20,740 nt of DNA, taken from Bacillota bacterium. Its GTDB lineage: Bacteria > Bacillota > Bacilli > Bacillales > Cytobacillaceae. How positions within the stretch are numbered: position 1 is the first letter of the stretch; each line of letters starts with the position of its first letter. This document shows, piece after piece, positions 1-7,107 of this stretch. A model generated the notes under the pieces. It was not told the DNA's origin and made no database searches. It saw only the letters and a program-made list of their open reading frames with translations. The translations under genes and the position numbers were made by a program. The DNA is taken from assembly GCA_023389895.1 (NCBI GenBank), contig JAEWDX010000134.1, forward strand, positions 1 through 20,740. The letters are read 5' to 3'.

Positions 1-545
1 ATCATAAACTTTACGTAATCGCCTGCTTTTTTACTAGAAACGTATTCAATAAATTGTGCTGATGATTCAAACTCTTTGCCATCAACTTTAAAAATCCGAT
101 CACCCGCTCTTAGCTTTCCTTCTGCCGGCATTTCAGGCACAATATTCAAAACAAATACACCCTTATATTCGTAATGAATGGGGATGCCTGCTTTTTTATA
201 CGCTGTTTCAATGGCATAGAATTTTGAAGTCGCCATTAAATGAAGCTGCCTGACATTATACTCCTCATCTGTCTCTTCCTTTGATTTAATCGCCGTAACA
301 GGGAAAATTTCTTGATATTTATCGAGCTTCGCAAGTCCGTATGAATAAATATTTGCTCTTCCCATTCTTACTGTCGTTAACATGAAATTTCCTTTTTCAT
401 TAAAGCCATTTTCAACATGAATAATCGGTTCTAACTCTTTTGCCATTCCAGGTTTTGAAACGTAGTAGGGTAAATAATAAAAAGAACTAGCAACTAGAAC
501 AAGCGCTGCAATAAAGAAGGACCGAACAAAATACTTCTTTTTCAT
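1..545 (-). CDS. ylbL: YlbL, PDZ-containing Lon-like serine protease (N-terminal part, cut by window edge)
   Basis: The first 181 residues are visible; the gene runs off the left edge. The protein starts MKKKYFVRSFFIAALVLVAS, a positively charged N-terminus followed by one membrane segment (about residues 8-25), so the rest is probably extracellular. From about residue 115 the sequence (YKGVFVLNIVPEMPAEGKLR, then AGDRIFKVDGK) looks like a PDZ domain. In the YlbL/SepM family a Lon-type Ser-Lys protease domain follows, which is outside this window. The ATG overlaps the TAA stop of ylbK by one base (TAATG), implying translational coupling in a ylbK-ylbL pair, as in B. subtilis. In that species YlbL is linked to processing of the cell-division inhibitor YneA after DNA damage; that role is family knowledge and is not shown here. 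Confidence 0.9.
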   Translation of the reverse strand, partial: MKKKYFVRSFFIAALVLVASSFYYLPYYVSKPGMAKELEPIIHVENGFNEKGNFMLTTVRMGRANIYSYGLAKLDKYQEIFPVTAIKSKEETDEEYNVRQLHLMATSKFYAIETAYKKAGIPIHYEYKGVFVLNIVPEMPAEGKLRAGDRIFKVDGKEFESSAQFIEYVSSKKAGDYVKFM

Positions 546-1336
546 TATTTATGAGGCTCCTTCCATGAATTCATCATCTCTTTAATTTGATCGATATGCT
601 TTCTTGTCTCCTCTTCACCTATATTAATAATTTCCTCAATATTTGTAAAAGCTAAAGAGCTATACATTTCCACATGAGGACGAATCATGATATGAGAGGC
701 AATTTCTCTTTGTGTGACTAGCTCCATTTGCAAAATATCAAGGCTTTGCATAATCACATCATAGATTGAAGTAATTTCTAAATTTGTTTTTACACGGGCA
801 ACATCAATTGCAATAATGATATCAGCGCCCATTTCCTTTACAACAGAAACAGGAACTCTGTCAACAACTCCCCCATCGACAAGCAAGCGACCATTAAGCT
901 TCTCAGGTACAAAAATTCCTGGGATTGAAATACTTGCACGAACCGCATCAGCGATTGGCCCTTTATCAAAAACAACCTTTTCTCCAGTCATTATGTCAGT
1001 TGCGACAACGCGGACAGGAATATCAAGCTCTTCTAAATTCTTCCCATGGGTAAAAACACGGATCAGTTCTTTCACTCTTTTACCAGCAATAAAGCCCATC
1101 TTCGGAACGGTGAAATCTAAATAATACTTTCTTCTAAATACCTTTGCTAATTTATATAGTCGGTTTATATCAAGACCTGCTCCATAGAAGCAACCTATCA
1201 TTGCCCCCATACTGCTCCCAGCTATAAAATCGACAGAAATCCCTGCTTCCTTCAATACTTTTATCGCACCTAAATGAGCAAAGCCTCTAGCACCACCTGA
1301 GCCTAATGCCAATCCTATTTTCGGCTGTTTTCCCAA
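545..1336 (-). CDS. ylbK: YlbK, patatin-like phospholipase / NTE family protein
   Basis: This is a 263-aa patatin-fold protein. It has the oxyanion motif GSGGARG (about residues 12-18), the nucleophile elbow GSSMG with the likely catalytic Ser42, and the DGG motif with the likely catalytic Asp154, so the Ser-Asp dyad is intact. It has no signal peptide and is expected to be a cytoplasmic or membrane-associated lipid esterase of unknown substrate. The frame stays open upstream to a TTG at 1384, but that codon has no convincing ribosome binding site. I chose the TTG at 1336-1334, which lies 8 bases after TAAGGAGG. It gives MGKQPKIGLALGSGG and a length close to B. subtilis YlbK (about 260 aa). 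The stop overlaps the ylbL start, so the two are probably one unit. It is divergent from ylbJ. Confidence 0.9.
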   Translation of the reverse strand: MGKQPKIGLALGSGGARGFAHLGAIKVLKEAGISVDFIAGSSMGAMIGCFYGAGLDINRLYKLAKVFRRKYYLDFTVPKMGFIAGKRVKELIRVFTHGKNLEELDIPVRVVATDIMTGEKVVFDKGPIADAVRASISIPGIFVPEKLNGRLLVDGGVVDRVPVSVVKEMGADIIIAIDVARVKTNLEITSIYDVIMQSLDILQMELVTQREIASHIMIRPHVEMYSSLAFTNIEEIINIGEEETRKHIDQIKEMMNSWKEPHK

Positions 1337-1511
1337 AAGAATTTCCTCCTTACATTGTGCAAAAATCGCTCCATTCTGTTTCAATCTTATGGTCTATTTT
1401 ATAGTTCTATGAGTATATTGATTTATAGGGGACAAGGCTAAACATCACCTTTTATCTCAACTATATACAATTGCCGCATAGCTAGTTTAATGTTTGAGGG
1501 AGGATTTGCGT

Positions 1512-2726
1512 GTGTTTCGTTCTAGATTAAAAACAGTTATCCTTGCACTTTTTGCAGCTTTGATGGCGATTTCTCTCATTTCATTTCCACAGGAGTCTGT
1601 CGATGCATCCATTAGGGGACTTAACATGTGGTGGGAAATCGTCTTCCCTTCCCTATTACCATTTTTCATCATTTCAGAATTACTAATTGGATTTGGCGTC
1701 GTACAATTTATTGGTGTATTGCTAGAACCGTTCATGCGCCCGTTATTTCGCGTTCCCGGCGTTGGCGGTTTTGTCTGGGCCATTGGCATGGCTTCTGGTT
1801 ATCCTGTCGGTGCGAAAATTACGGCAAGACTACGACAGGAAGGTCAGTTATCAAAAATAGAGGCTGAGCGCCTTGTATCATTTACAAACTGCTCAAACCC
1901 ATTATTTATCTTTGGTGCCGTATCAGTCGGTTTCTTTCATAACCCTAAGCTTGGAATGCTGCTTGCGTTAGCACATTATTTAGGGAATCTCACAGTAGGA
2001 TTTGCAATGAGGTTTTATGGTCGTAAAGCAGAAATTCCTAGTAGTGATACGAGAAAAAGAAAAATTTCATTACGTTTAGCCTTCGCCATTCTTCATCGTA
2101 CAAGAATCAACGATAATCGGACAATAGGGAAGCTTCTCGGTGATGCAGTCATGTCCTCTGTTCGCTCATTGCTAATGGTTGGTGGATTTATTATCCTCTT
2201 CTCCGTCATAAACAAAATGTTTTTTCATATTGGGATTACAACCTTTTTTGCCGAAGGGTTAGTCATGCTTTTAAGCTTATTTCATTTACCTAGTGAATTA
2301 GGCATTCCACTTTTCTCCGGAATTTTCGAAATTACACTTGGAAGTAAATTAACGAGCCAAACCCAAACTGCCACCTTAATGCAACAAATTATGATCACTA
2401 GTTTTATTTTAGCTTTTAGTGGCTTTAGTGTACAAGCACAGGTCGCAAGCATTCTTGCAGAAACTGATATTGATTTTAAACCATACTTCATCGCGAGGAT
2501 TTCCCACGGCTTTATTTCCGCATTTTATGTTGCGATCTTTTGGAAGCCTGTTTATGAACGCTTTTATCATACTGAACCATCAAATGCACTTCCTGTCGGT
2601 TTACTCTGGGAGGAATCTATTCTGCAAAAATGGTTTGCCACTTTAATAGAAGCTGGTCCCCTCATTACAATAGTAGGAATCCTGCTTTATACATTTTTAT
2701 TAGCAAAAAAAACAATGAACCGCTAA
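1512..2726 (+). CDS. ylbJ: YlbJ, sporulation integral membrane protein
   Basis: This is a polytopic membrane protein of the nucleoside-recognition/gate type, typical of the sporulation protein YlbJ. It has about eight to ten hydrophobic segments and conserved stretches such as GLNMWWEIVFPSLLPFF, SGYPVGAKITARLRQEGQ and VSFTNCSNPLFIFGAVSVGF. In B. subtilis ylbJ is a sigma-E (mother cell) gene needed for heat-resistant spores. The frame is open from a TTG at 1494, but the ribosome binding site GGGAGG (1498-1503) lies inside that extension. The GTG at 1512 is 8 bases beyond it, so it is the likelier start (404 aa, near the family length). A TATACAAT at 1464-1471 resembles a sigma-E -10 element, but no matching -35 is seen, so that is only a hint. 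The gene faces opposite to its neighbours, as in B. subtilis. Confidence 0.92.
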   Translation: MFRSRLKTVILALFAALMAISLISFPQESVDASIRGLNMWWEIVFPSLLPFFIISELLIGFGVVQFIGVLLEPFMRPLFRVPGVGGFVWAIGMASGYPVGAKITARLRQEGQLSKIEAERLVSFTNCSNPLFIFGAVSVGFFHNPKLGMLLALAHYLGNLTVGFAMRFYGRKAEIPSSDTRKRKISLRLAFAILHRTRINDNRTIGKLLGDAVMSSVRSLLMVGGFIILFSVINKMFFHIGITTFFAEGLVMLLSLFHLPSELGIPLFSGIFEITLGSKLTSQTQTATLMQQIMITSFILAFSGFSVQAQVASILAETDIDFKPYFIARISHGFISAFYVAIFWKPVYERFYHTEPSNALPVGLLWEESILQKWFATLIEAGPLITIVGILLYTFLLAKKTMNR

Positions 2727-2754
2727 ACAATTGCTCATTCTTAATGAAATAAGA

Positions 2755-2779
2755 GAACGAGCACATCAAGTGCTCGTTT
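2755..2779. terminator. Bidirectional intrinsic terminator between convergent ylbJ and coaD
   Basis: A 9-bp perfect stem (2756-2764 with 2770-2778, core ACGAGCAC/GTGCTCGT) surrounds the 5-base loop ATCAA. It sits 30 bases after the ylbJ stop and touches the coaD stop codon. The tails are only moderately T-rich on each side, so termination may be incomplete. Confidence 0.65.
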
Positions 2780-3264
2780 CATTGCTTTTGAAATTTGATT
2801 TTCAGCGCTTTTTCAACGACCTGTGGTACAAGCTCAGTTACTTTCCCGTTATATTTTGCCACTTCTTTAACAATACTCGAACTTAAAAAGGAATATTGGT
2901 TTTTTGTCATAATAAAAAAAGTTTCAATATCATCATTTAATACGCGGTTCATCGAAGTAATCTGCATTTCATATTCAAAATCTGATACGGCTCTTAACCC
3001 TCTTATTATTACACAAGCATTGACACTTTTTGCATAATCTATAAGCAAGCCCTGAAAGGAATCAACAATTACATTCGGTATGTCCTTTGTTGCTTCTTTA
3101 ATCAATTCAATTCTTTCCTCAACAGTGAATAGTGGATGCTTAGACGAATTATTCAGCACAACGACATAAACCTTATTAAATACCTTTGCCCCCCTTTTAA
3201 TAATATCTAGGTGGCCATATGTAATTGGATCAAAGCTTCCTGGACAAACTGCAATTCCTCCCAT
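2779..3264 (-). CDS. coaD: Phosphopantetheine adenylyltransferase
   Basis: CoaD transfers AMP from ATP to 4'-phosphopantetheine to make dephospho-CoA, the fourth step of coenzyme A synthesis, in the cytoplasm. The 161-aa protein begins MGGIAVCPGSFDPITYGHLD, with the nucleotidyltransferase motif TYGH (residues 15-18). It also carries GLRAVSDFEYEMQ and the C-terminal SSSIVKEVA, which corresponds to the second nucleotide-binding motif. An upstream TTG in frame would add 14 residues. The ATG at 3264-3262 is preferred because AGGAGG lies 8 bases upstream and the length then matches the family exactly. It follows rsmD by 25 bases and is surely co-transcribed with it, an arrangement widespread in Firmicutes. 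Confidence 0.97.
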   Translation of the reverse strand: MGGIAVCPGSFDPITYGHLDIIKRGAKVFNKVYVVVLNNSSKHPLFTVEERIELIKEATKDIPNVIVDSFQGLLIDYAKSVNACVIIRGLRAVSDFEYEMQITSMNRVLNDDIETFFIMTKNQYSFLSSSIVKEVAKYNGKVTELVPQVVEKALKIKFQKQ

Positions 3265-3289
3265 AAAAAAATCCTCCTGTTTCAATTTT

Positions 3290-3844
3290 TCACACGCAGA
3301 CTTCATAAATCGTTACAGTAATGATTCCATATTTTTCGACTTTCCTAACGCAGAAATTTCCGATAGAATTAGGAAGTAGAATATCAGAACCATGCTCACA
3401 AACAATTACCCCATTTGGCGTAAGTAAATTTTCTTTATTGATTATTTCAAGGAGTTTTTCAAGTTGTTGTTTCTTATATGGTGGATCTAAAAATATAAAA
3501 TCAAACACCAATTCTCTTTTCAGAATTACTTTAAGCGCCCTCTCCGCATCATTACGATATATTTCTACTTGCTCTTCTAATTGGCAATTTCCCACATTTT
3601 CATAGATCGTTTGAATTGCCTTACCGTCTTTATCGACGAAAATAACTTTCTCTGCACCTCTGCTCAATGCTTCAATTCCTAGACCACCACTGCCAGCGAA
3701 AAGATCGAGACCTAAGCCACCATCAAAATATGGCCCTATCCTATTAAAAATGGCTTCTTTTACTTTATCAGTAGTTGGTCTCGTTGAATTGCCTGGCACC
3801 GCTTTCAGCGACCTTCCTTTTCGAGTTCCTGAAACCACTCTCAT
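3290..3844 (-). CDS. rsmD: 16S rRNA (guanine966-N2)-methyltransferase RsmD (YlbH)
   Basis: RsmD methylates N2 of G966 in 16S rRNA, using S-adenosylmethionine. The 184-aa protein has the N-terminal RPTTDKVKEAIFN motif, the SAM-binding loop LDLFAGSGGLG (residues 46-56) and the catalytic DPPY (120-123). Two GTG codons just upstream (3856 and 3853) are also in frame, and the ribosome binding signal is not decisive. ATG at 3844 fits the usual MRVVSG-type N-terminus. It heads the rsmD-coaD pair. A 395-bp gap separates it from the preceding minus-strand gene, so it probably has its own promoter; a loose TTGTTG-16-TATGTT at about 3906-3933 is the best I can see. Confidence 0.95.
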   Translation of the reverse strand: MRVVSGTRKGRSLKAVPGNSTRPTTDKVKEAIFNRIGPYFDGGLGLDLFAGSGGLGIEALSRGAEKVIFVDKDGKAIQTIYENVGNCQLEEQVEIYRNDAERALKVILKRELVFDFIFLDPPYKKQQLEKLLEIINKENLLTPNGVIVCEHGSDILLPNSIGNFCVRKVEKYGIITVTIYEVCV

Positions 3845-3982
3845 CCTTATCACCACTGCTTTTCATTTACATTCATTAATCATAATTTTTCCTACCTATC
3901 CTAACATAATATCACATCTGTCGCCAACAATTTTATCGTATATAACGAATAAAATCTCCTACAAAAAAAGGGAGAATCAAAA

Positions 3983-4021
3983 ATGCCATTCCGTGTATAT
4001 CCGTTATTTTTATGGAAATAA
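3983..4021 (+). CDS. Possible 12-aa leader-type peptide MPFRVYPLFLWK
   Basis: An AAAGGGAG ribosome binding site lies 8 bases before an ATG that opens a 12-codon frame ending in TAA, followed immediately by a large hairpin. The peptide is hydrophobic with two basic residues. Its layout is like a leader peptide, but no regulated gene follows before the terminator. Its size makes chance occurrence possible; translation is inferred from the ribosome binding site only. Confidence 0.25.
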   Translation: MPFRVYPLFLWK

Positions 4022-4148
4022 TGTTAGTAACAGCATCTATTCGAGGATGTTGTTGCCAACCGCGGAGAAGACTTACGTTTCCCCATAAGTTCTTCCTCCG
4101 GTTTCTCCTCTCCCTTTGCCTTCTATCCTAAATTTAGGACATAGAAGG

Positions 4149-4183
4149 ACCCTGCAGAGATTCTGCAGGGTTTTTTCTTTTTT
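4149..4183 (+). terminator. Strong intrinsic terminator on the plus strand
   Basis: CCCTGCAGA and TCTGCAGGG (4150-4158 and 4162-4170) form a perfect 9-bp GC-rich stem, extended by one A-T pair, around a 3-base loop. The run TTTTTTCTTTTTT follows (4171-4183). On the minus strand the bases after the stem are not T-rich, so this does not serve the stalk-domain gene that ends at 4240. Confidence 0.85.
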
Positions 4184-4239
4184 AGAGCAATTTCGTCTAA
4201 GCAGTTATGCAATATTATGAATGGATCAGTTTTTGTATT

Positions 4240-5652
4240 TTATAAAGAGAGTTTAATTCTTTCTTCCTCTTCCTCGAACTTAACTTTAAATAACGCCTCA
4301 AACCATTGTTTACTCATGTAAATTTTTCCATTTATGTTTGTCAATGGGCTTTCCAGCAATCCATAGTCCTCTTCATTATAAATAAAAATATTACTATTCA
4401 AATAAAAACGATAACGATTATTTTCTTTCATAAGGAGAATCGTTTCCTGGTCCGAAAGAATTTCCAATTCAAAGCCTAGCGCCTTTATCGTCTCAATAAA
4501 TGGGTAAAGCATCTTCCCATTCTCAACCATGACCTCTATTTCATTCTTTTCTTTATCGCTGATGATGACCTTTCTTTCATCATAAAAATACAAAGAAATG
4601 AACGGTTTTGATTCGTCTTTATTCAATGAAAAAAAGCGTGTGCTATAGCCTTTTATTTCTTTAATAGTATGATCCAATTTTTGTAGAGACATCGGTTCAT
4701 TTGTCTGAGCTACAAGATTAAAAAATGTCTCTAGTTCTTCCTCTGAAAGCTTTTTGCTTAGCTCTATGAGAACAGCCTTTCCTCTGCTTGTAATCGCTGG
4801 CTGTTTCATTGTAGAAGACGTGAAAAGATCCACTAGCCATTTTTCCTCGAAATGATATTTATTTTCAAAATAATAATTCATTAATTGCCTTTTTATCTCA
4901 GCATCTGTACTATTCGCAGGAGAGAAAATAATTCCATCTCCACTCTTCCCACTAAATTGATCAGACAAAACTACAGCAACATAAGGAAAATCTTGCAAGC
5001 TTTTAAGCTCCTTATCGAATGGAAGCGCATTTTCTTCATGCGGCTGTTCAAAATAATAATCCAGATTATCTACTTTCAAATGATTTAACGAATGAGCCTG
5101 CCAATAAAGAGCAGGGGCATCAGCAGGACCTGAAAATAAATAATAATCAATTAAATCCATTTCTCGAAAGCCTTTTAAAGGTAAACCCACCACCCAAGAA
5201 CCTACTCTTTTCGACTTATCTGAAATTTCAATACTCGTTTTGATTATCCGTACTTCTGGTAATAAAGTCTTCCAATCATGGATTAGAAAAGAAGTATTAT
5301 CTTTTGGTAATGCTATTTTGTATGTAAATTGCATTTCTTGATTATCTGGTATAAATGTGGACGGATTTTTATCAGCGGATTCACAATCCTCTCCATCCGC
5401 CTTCACACATGACCAATCTAAGAGGCGATCAGGATTAATTGTCGTATATTCTTTATTTGGTGTAAGTCCGCTCATTTTTTGGGTAATAAGTAAAACATTA
5501 TTATCTGTTTTTATCGTTATTTCTTGAACCACTGTTTCTCCACTATCTTCGATGGAAACATTTTGTTTTGAATATGCCTTCCACTGCCAGAGCACCATTC
5601 CACTAATCGATGTCATCAAGGTAATAAAAATTACTAATGTTGTTCTCCACAT
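4240..5652 (-). CDS. Membrane-anchored protein of unknown function with C-terminal stalk-like domain
   Basis: This is a 470-aa protein that I cannot name. Residues about 3-23 (MWRTTLVIFITLMTSISGMV) form a signal anchor; the rest should be extracytoplasmic. The C-terminal 90 residues have the pattern of the copper-amine-oxidase N-like 'stalk' domain common in secreted Firmicute proteins: NGKMLYPFIETIKALGFEL, then an ETILLMKENNRYRFYLNS strand pair, then NGKIYMSKQWFEALF. The middle, rich in aromatic and charged residues, has no motif I recognise. The ATG at 5652 has GAGGGG upstream and is preferred over the in-frame TTG at 5667. It lies behind the ylbG terminator, with a possible GTGACG-17-TATGGT promoter in the 90 bases before it, so it is probably transcribed alone. 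It is not part of the B. subtilis ylb order as I remember it. Confidence 0.8.
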   Translation of the reverse strand: MWRTTLVIFITLMTSISGMVLWQWKAYSKQNVSIEDSGETVVQEITIKTDNNVLLITQKMSGLTPNKEYTTINPDRLLDWSCVKADGEDCESADKNPSTFIPDNQEMQFTYKIALPKDNTSFLIHDWKTLLPEVRIIKTSIEISDKSKRVGSWVVGLPLKGFREMDLIDYYLFSGPADAPALYWQAHSLNHLKVDNLDYYFEQPHEENALPFDKELKSLQDFPYVAVVLSDQFSGKSGDGIIFSPANSTDAEIKRQLMNYYFENKYHFEEKWLVDLFTSSTMKQPAITSRGKAVLIELSKKLSEEELETFFNLVAQTNEPMSLQKLDHTIKEIKGYSTRFFSLNKDESKPFISLYFYDERKVIISDKEKNEIEVMVENGKMLYPFIETIKALGFELEILSDQETILLMKENNRYRFYLNSNIFIYNEEDYGLLESPLTNINGKIYMSKQWFEALFKVKFEEEEERIKLSL

Positions 5653-5742
5653 TGGAATTCCCCTCAATTATTTTTCTTATCACTACCATACCAAATCATT
5701 CAACTTCCGTCACATGAAATTTGTATAAACTTAGCGAAAAAT

Positions 5743-5776
5743 GAAAAAAAGGTGAGAAATTTTGTCTCTCACCTTT
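5743..5776 (-). terminator. Intrinsic terminator after ylbG
   Basis: On the minus strand AAAGGTGAGA and TCTCACCTTT (5767-5776 and 5748-5757) form a perfect 10-bp stem with a 9-base loop. TTTTTTT follows on the transcript, and the stem begins directly after the ylbG stop codon. It should end the ylbF-ylbG transcript. Confidence 0.85.
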
Positions 5777-6052
5777 CTAAATACCCATTTTATAGTCATA
5801 TTCTTTCGCCTTATCTGGCTTCTTATTTTCAAATTCTATTTTCAAAAACGGTTTATAGGATGGCTCAACTTTTTTTACAAATGAATAGCTGTTTAGCTTA
5901 TCCGTGATTGCTTCCACCTCGACAAGATCACAGTATAAGACAACATATTTAAATCGTTTTGAAACATAATGAATATTACCGAATTTTCTTAACATTTTTG
6001 CTTGCTTTAATGTATAAAGCCAGACAATAATTCCTTGTCGTTGTCCGAACAT
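5777..6052 (-). CDS. ylbG: YlbG, UPF0298/DUF2129 family protein
   Basis: This is a 91-aa soluble protein starting MFGQRQGIIVWLYTLKQAKM, with the family's KFGNIHYVSKRFKYVVLYCD and the conserved SYSFVKKVEPSYKPFLKIEF near the end. Function is unknown; it is always found close to ylbF in Bacillaceae. The frame is open back to 6214, overlapping ylbF, but that extension is unrelated to the family. The ATG at 6052-6050 has AAAGGGG 8 bases upstream and gives the normal length. It lies 49 bases after ylbF and is followed at once by a terminator, so it is the last gene of its transcript. Confidence 0.95.
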   Translation of the reverse strand: MFGQRQGIIVWLYTLKQAKMLRKFGNIHYVSKRFKYVVLYCDLVEVEAITDKLNSYSFVKKVEPSYKPFLKIEFENKKPDKAKEYDYKMGI

Positions 6053-6101
6053 ATTTCCTTCCCCTTTAAACATATTATTCATTTCATCGAAATATGATCC
6101 A

Positions 6102-6545
6102 CTATGAGCAGCCACATGCCCCACCTGAACCACAACCTCCCCCGCAGCTTGAGGAGTTATCAAAAAATGGATTTCCTGTCGGTACCTTAATTTGCTCCGA
6201 TACCGAACGGCCAACTAAGACACTCACATCATCTAATAATGCCTGCAGGCTATTTTCAGCTTTTCTAAACTCAGCAACATGATGATCAAGATCCATTGTT
6301 CGCTTTAATTCTCTAATCGATTTCATCACTGCTTTGTATTCTGGGTGATACTTACCAAAACGTACAACTTCATCATAAAGCTCCTTCATTTTTATAAACT
6401 CTGTTATCTTAAGCTCTGTTGCTTTATTTGTTTTTAATCTATATAAACATTGACGGTAATGCTCCGCTTCTTCTGAATTAATAATCATCTCAGCAATCTC
6501 TTCAGTTAGATTAAGAATTTCCATTCTTTCTATTGTTGCAAGCAA
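6102..6545 (-). CDS. ylbF: RicF (YlbF), subunit of the RicAFT Y-complex
   Basis: RicF joins RicA (YmcA) and RicT (YaaT) in the Y-complex. In B. subtilis this complex supports RNase Y-dependent maturation of several operon mRNAs, and competence, biofilm formation and sporulation. The 147-aa protein has the family's helical YlbF/YmcA body (for example VRFGKYHPEYKAVMKSIREL) followed by VPTGNPFFDNSSS. Its cysteine-rich tail holds Cys134, Cys138, Cys144 and Cys146, in the region that provides ligands for the [4Fe-4S] cluster. The start is a TTG at 6545 with GGAGGTGA upstream; MLATIERM aligns with the known N-terminus, so no ATG is missing. A perfect 9-bp hairpin overlaps the first bases of the ribosome binding site. 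Confidence 0.96.
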   Translation of the reverse strand: MLATIERMEILNLTEEIAEMIINSEEAEHYRQCLYRLKTNKATELKITEFIKMKELYDEVVRFGKYHPEYKAVMKSIRELKRTMDLDHHVAEFRKAENSLQALLDDVSVLVGRSVSEQIKVPTGNPFFDNSSSCGGGCGSGGACGCS

Positions 6546-6559
6546 AATTTAGCTCACCT

Positions 6560-6585
6560 CCGTTTCATATTTTACCATGAAACGG
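6560..6585 (-). promoter_or_regulatory. Hairpin touching the ylbF ribosome binding site
   Basis: CCGTTTCAT and ATGAAACGG (9 bp each, perfect) surround an 8-base loop, just downstream of the preceding gene's stop. On the transcript the 3' arm ends in the first two G residues of the ylbF GGAGGTGA. There is no T tract after it, so it is not a standard terminator. It could modulate access to the ribosome binding site or stabilise a processed 5' end; that is inference. Confidence 0.45.
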
Positions 6586-6598
6586 CTAAAATCGAAAG

Positions 6599-6994
6599 CT
6601 AAGGAATCGTGACATAAAATTCTTTTTGTAAATTATAGGAAGCATCGTTTGTTTTGATCACTTCTAATTTCAAACGATGTGTTCCTGACGATAGCCCTTT
6701 AATAATAAAGGCTGCTGATGAAATTTCTTCTCTCTTTTTACCATCAACATAAATAATTATTTTCCCTTTATTATTAGCATTTATATCTCTAAAGGTAATT
6801 CCTTGAACAATGCATTCAATCAATACATCATTATTCTTCACTTGATGTCTGACGTAAAATGATTCATCTTGCTTTAGGTCAGAATTCTTAATTGGAAAAA
6901 CATCTGTATATGTTACGGGTTGCGACCTATTTTTTTCAAAACCACTGATCATGAGCAACAAACATACGATTAACAGGAATTTAAGTATTCTCAT
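6599..6994 (-). CDS. Small secreted protein of unknown function, Ig-like fold suspected
   Basis: This 131-aa protein starts MRILKFLLIVCLLLMISG, a clear signal peptide (basic start, hydrophobic core to about residue 18). No lipobox cysteine follows, so it is probably released or anchored by the signal segment. The mature part is rich in beta-strand-like stretches. GLSSGTHRLKLEV followed by a final strand YNLQKEFYVTIP is the usual look of a small Ig-like or fibronectin-like sandwich. AAAGGAG lies 8 bases before the ATG. It precedes ylbF by about 50 bases and could share its transcript. I do not recognise the family, and it is not in the B. subtilis ylb order that I know. Confidence 0.75.
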   Translation of the reverse strand: MRILKFLLIVCLLLMISGFEKNRSQPVTYTDVFPIKNSDLKQDESFYVRHQVKNNDVLIECIVQGITFRDINANNKGKIIIYVDGKKREEISSAAFIIKGLSSGTHRLKLEVIKTNDASYNLQKEFYVTIP

Positions 6995-7107
6995 GTCTAT
7001 TTCTCCTTTATCTAGCTACCAACAGCTAGGGGCTTTAGCTTTTCATTATGATAGAACTCGATATTTTCGCTGTTATCGATATTGTTTACTTCACCTTCTT
7101 TTTTTAT

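Larger units (their letters stand above)
3953..4183 (+). ncRNA. Candidate structured small RNA / short-peptide transcript between rsmD and the stalk-domain gene
   Basis: The 395-bp gap 3845-4239 has no ordinary gene but is full of plus-strand structure. An imperfect palindrome at 3930-3955 covers a TATAAC that could be a -10 element; its -35 is poor. A 12-codon ORF with a good ribosome binding site follows (3983-4021). A long hairpin comes next: arms 4023-4037 and 4046-4060 pair over 15 positions, with two wobbles and one mismatch. A second hairpin uses 4119-4126 and 4141-4148, enclosing a TCCTAAATTTAGGA palindrome. The segment ends in a strong intrinsic terminator at 4149-4183. The terminator has a T tract only on the plus strand, so it belongs to a plus-strand transcript. 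That transcript faces away from rsmD and has no downstream gene. I recognise no known RNA family. The 5' end is a guess. Confidence 0.4.

Noticed and set aside
816..1124. Plus-strand open frame of 102 codons inside ylbK
   Set aside because: It lies wholly antisense to the patatin motifs, has Ser/Thr-rich shadow composition, and no ribosome binding site.
1464..1471. Sigma-E -10 (TATACAAT) before ylbJ
   Set aside because: No acceptable -35 at 14-15 bases upstream, so I did not list it as a promoter although ylbJ is a known sigma-E gene.
3750..4088. Plus-strand open frame of 112 codons across the rsmD start
   Set aside because: Its first part is antisense to rsmD and the rest runs through palindromes; no ribosome binding site. 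The 12-codon frame inside it, in another phase, has a much better start signal.
5777..6214. Long version of ylbG (145 aa)
   Set aside because: The first 54 residues overlap the ylbF 3' end and do not resemble the family; the internal ATG at 6052 has the ribosome binding site.
7058..7083. Direct repeat TCGATATT, two copies 18 bases apart
   Set aside because: Two short AT-rich copies only; expected by chance, no CRISPR-like pattern.
7012..7107. Minus-strand open frame of 31 codons (IKKEGEVNNIDNSENIEF, ending LAVGS), preceded in part by a GAAGGTGA sequence
   Set aside because: It contains no ATG, GTG or TTG at the front and sits beside a palindrome cluster. It could be a gene remnant but there is nothing to support translation.
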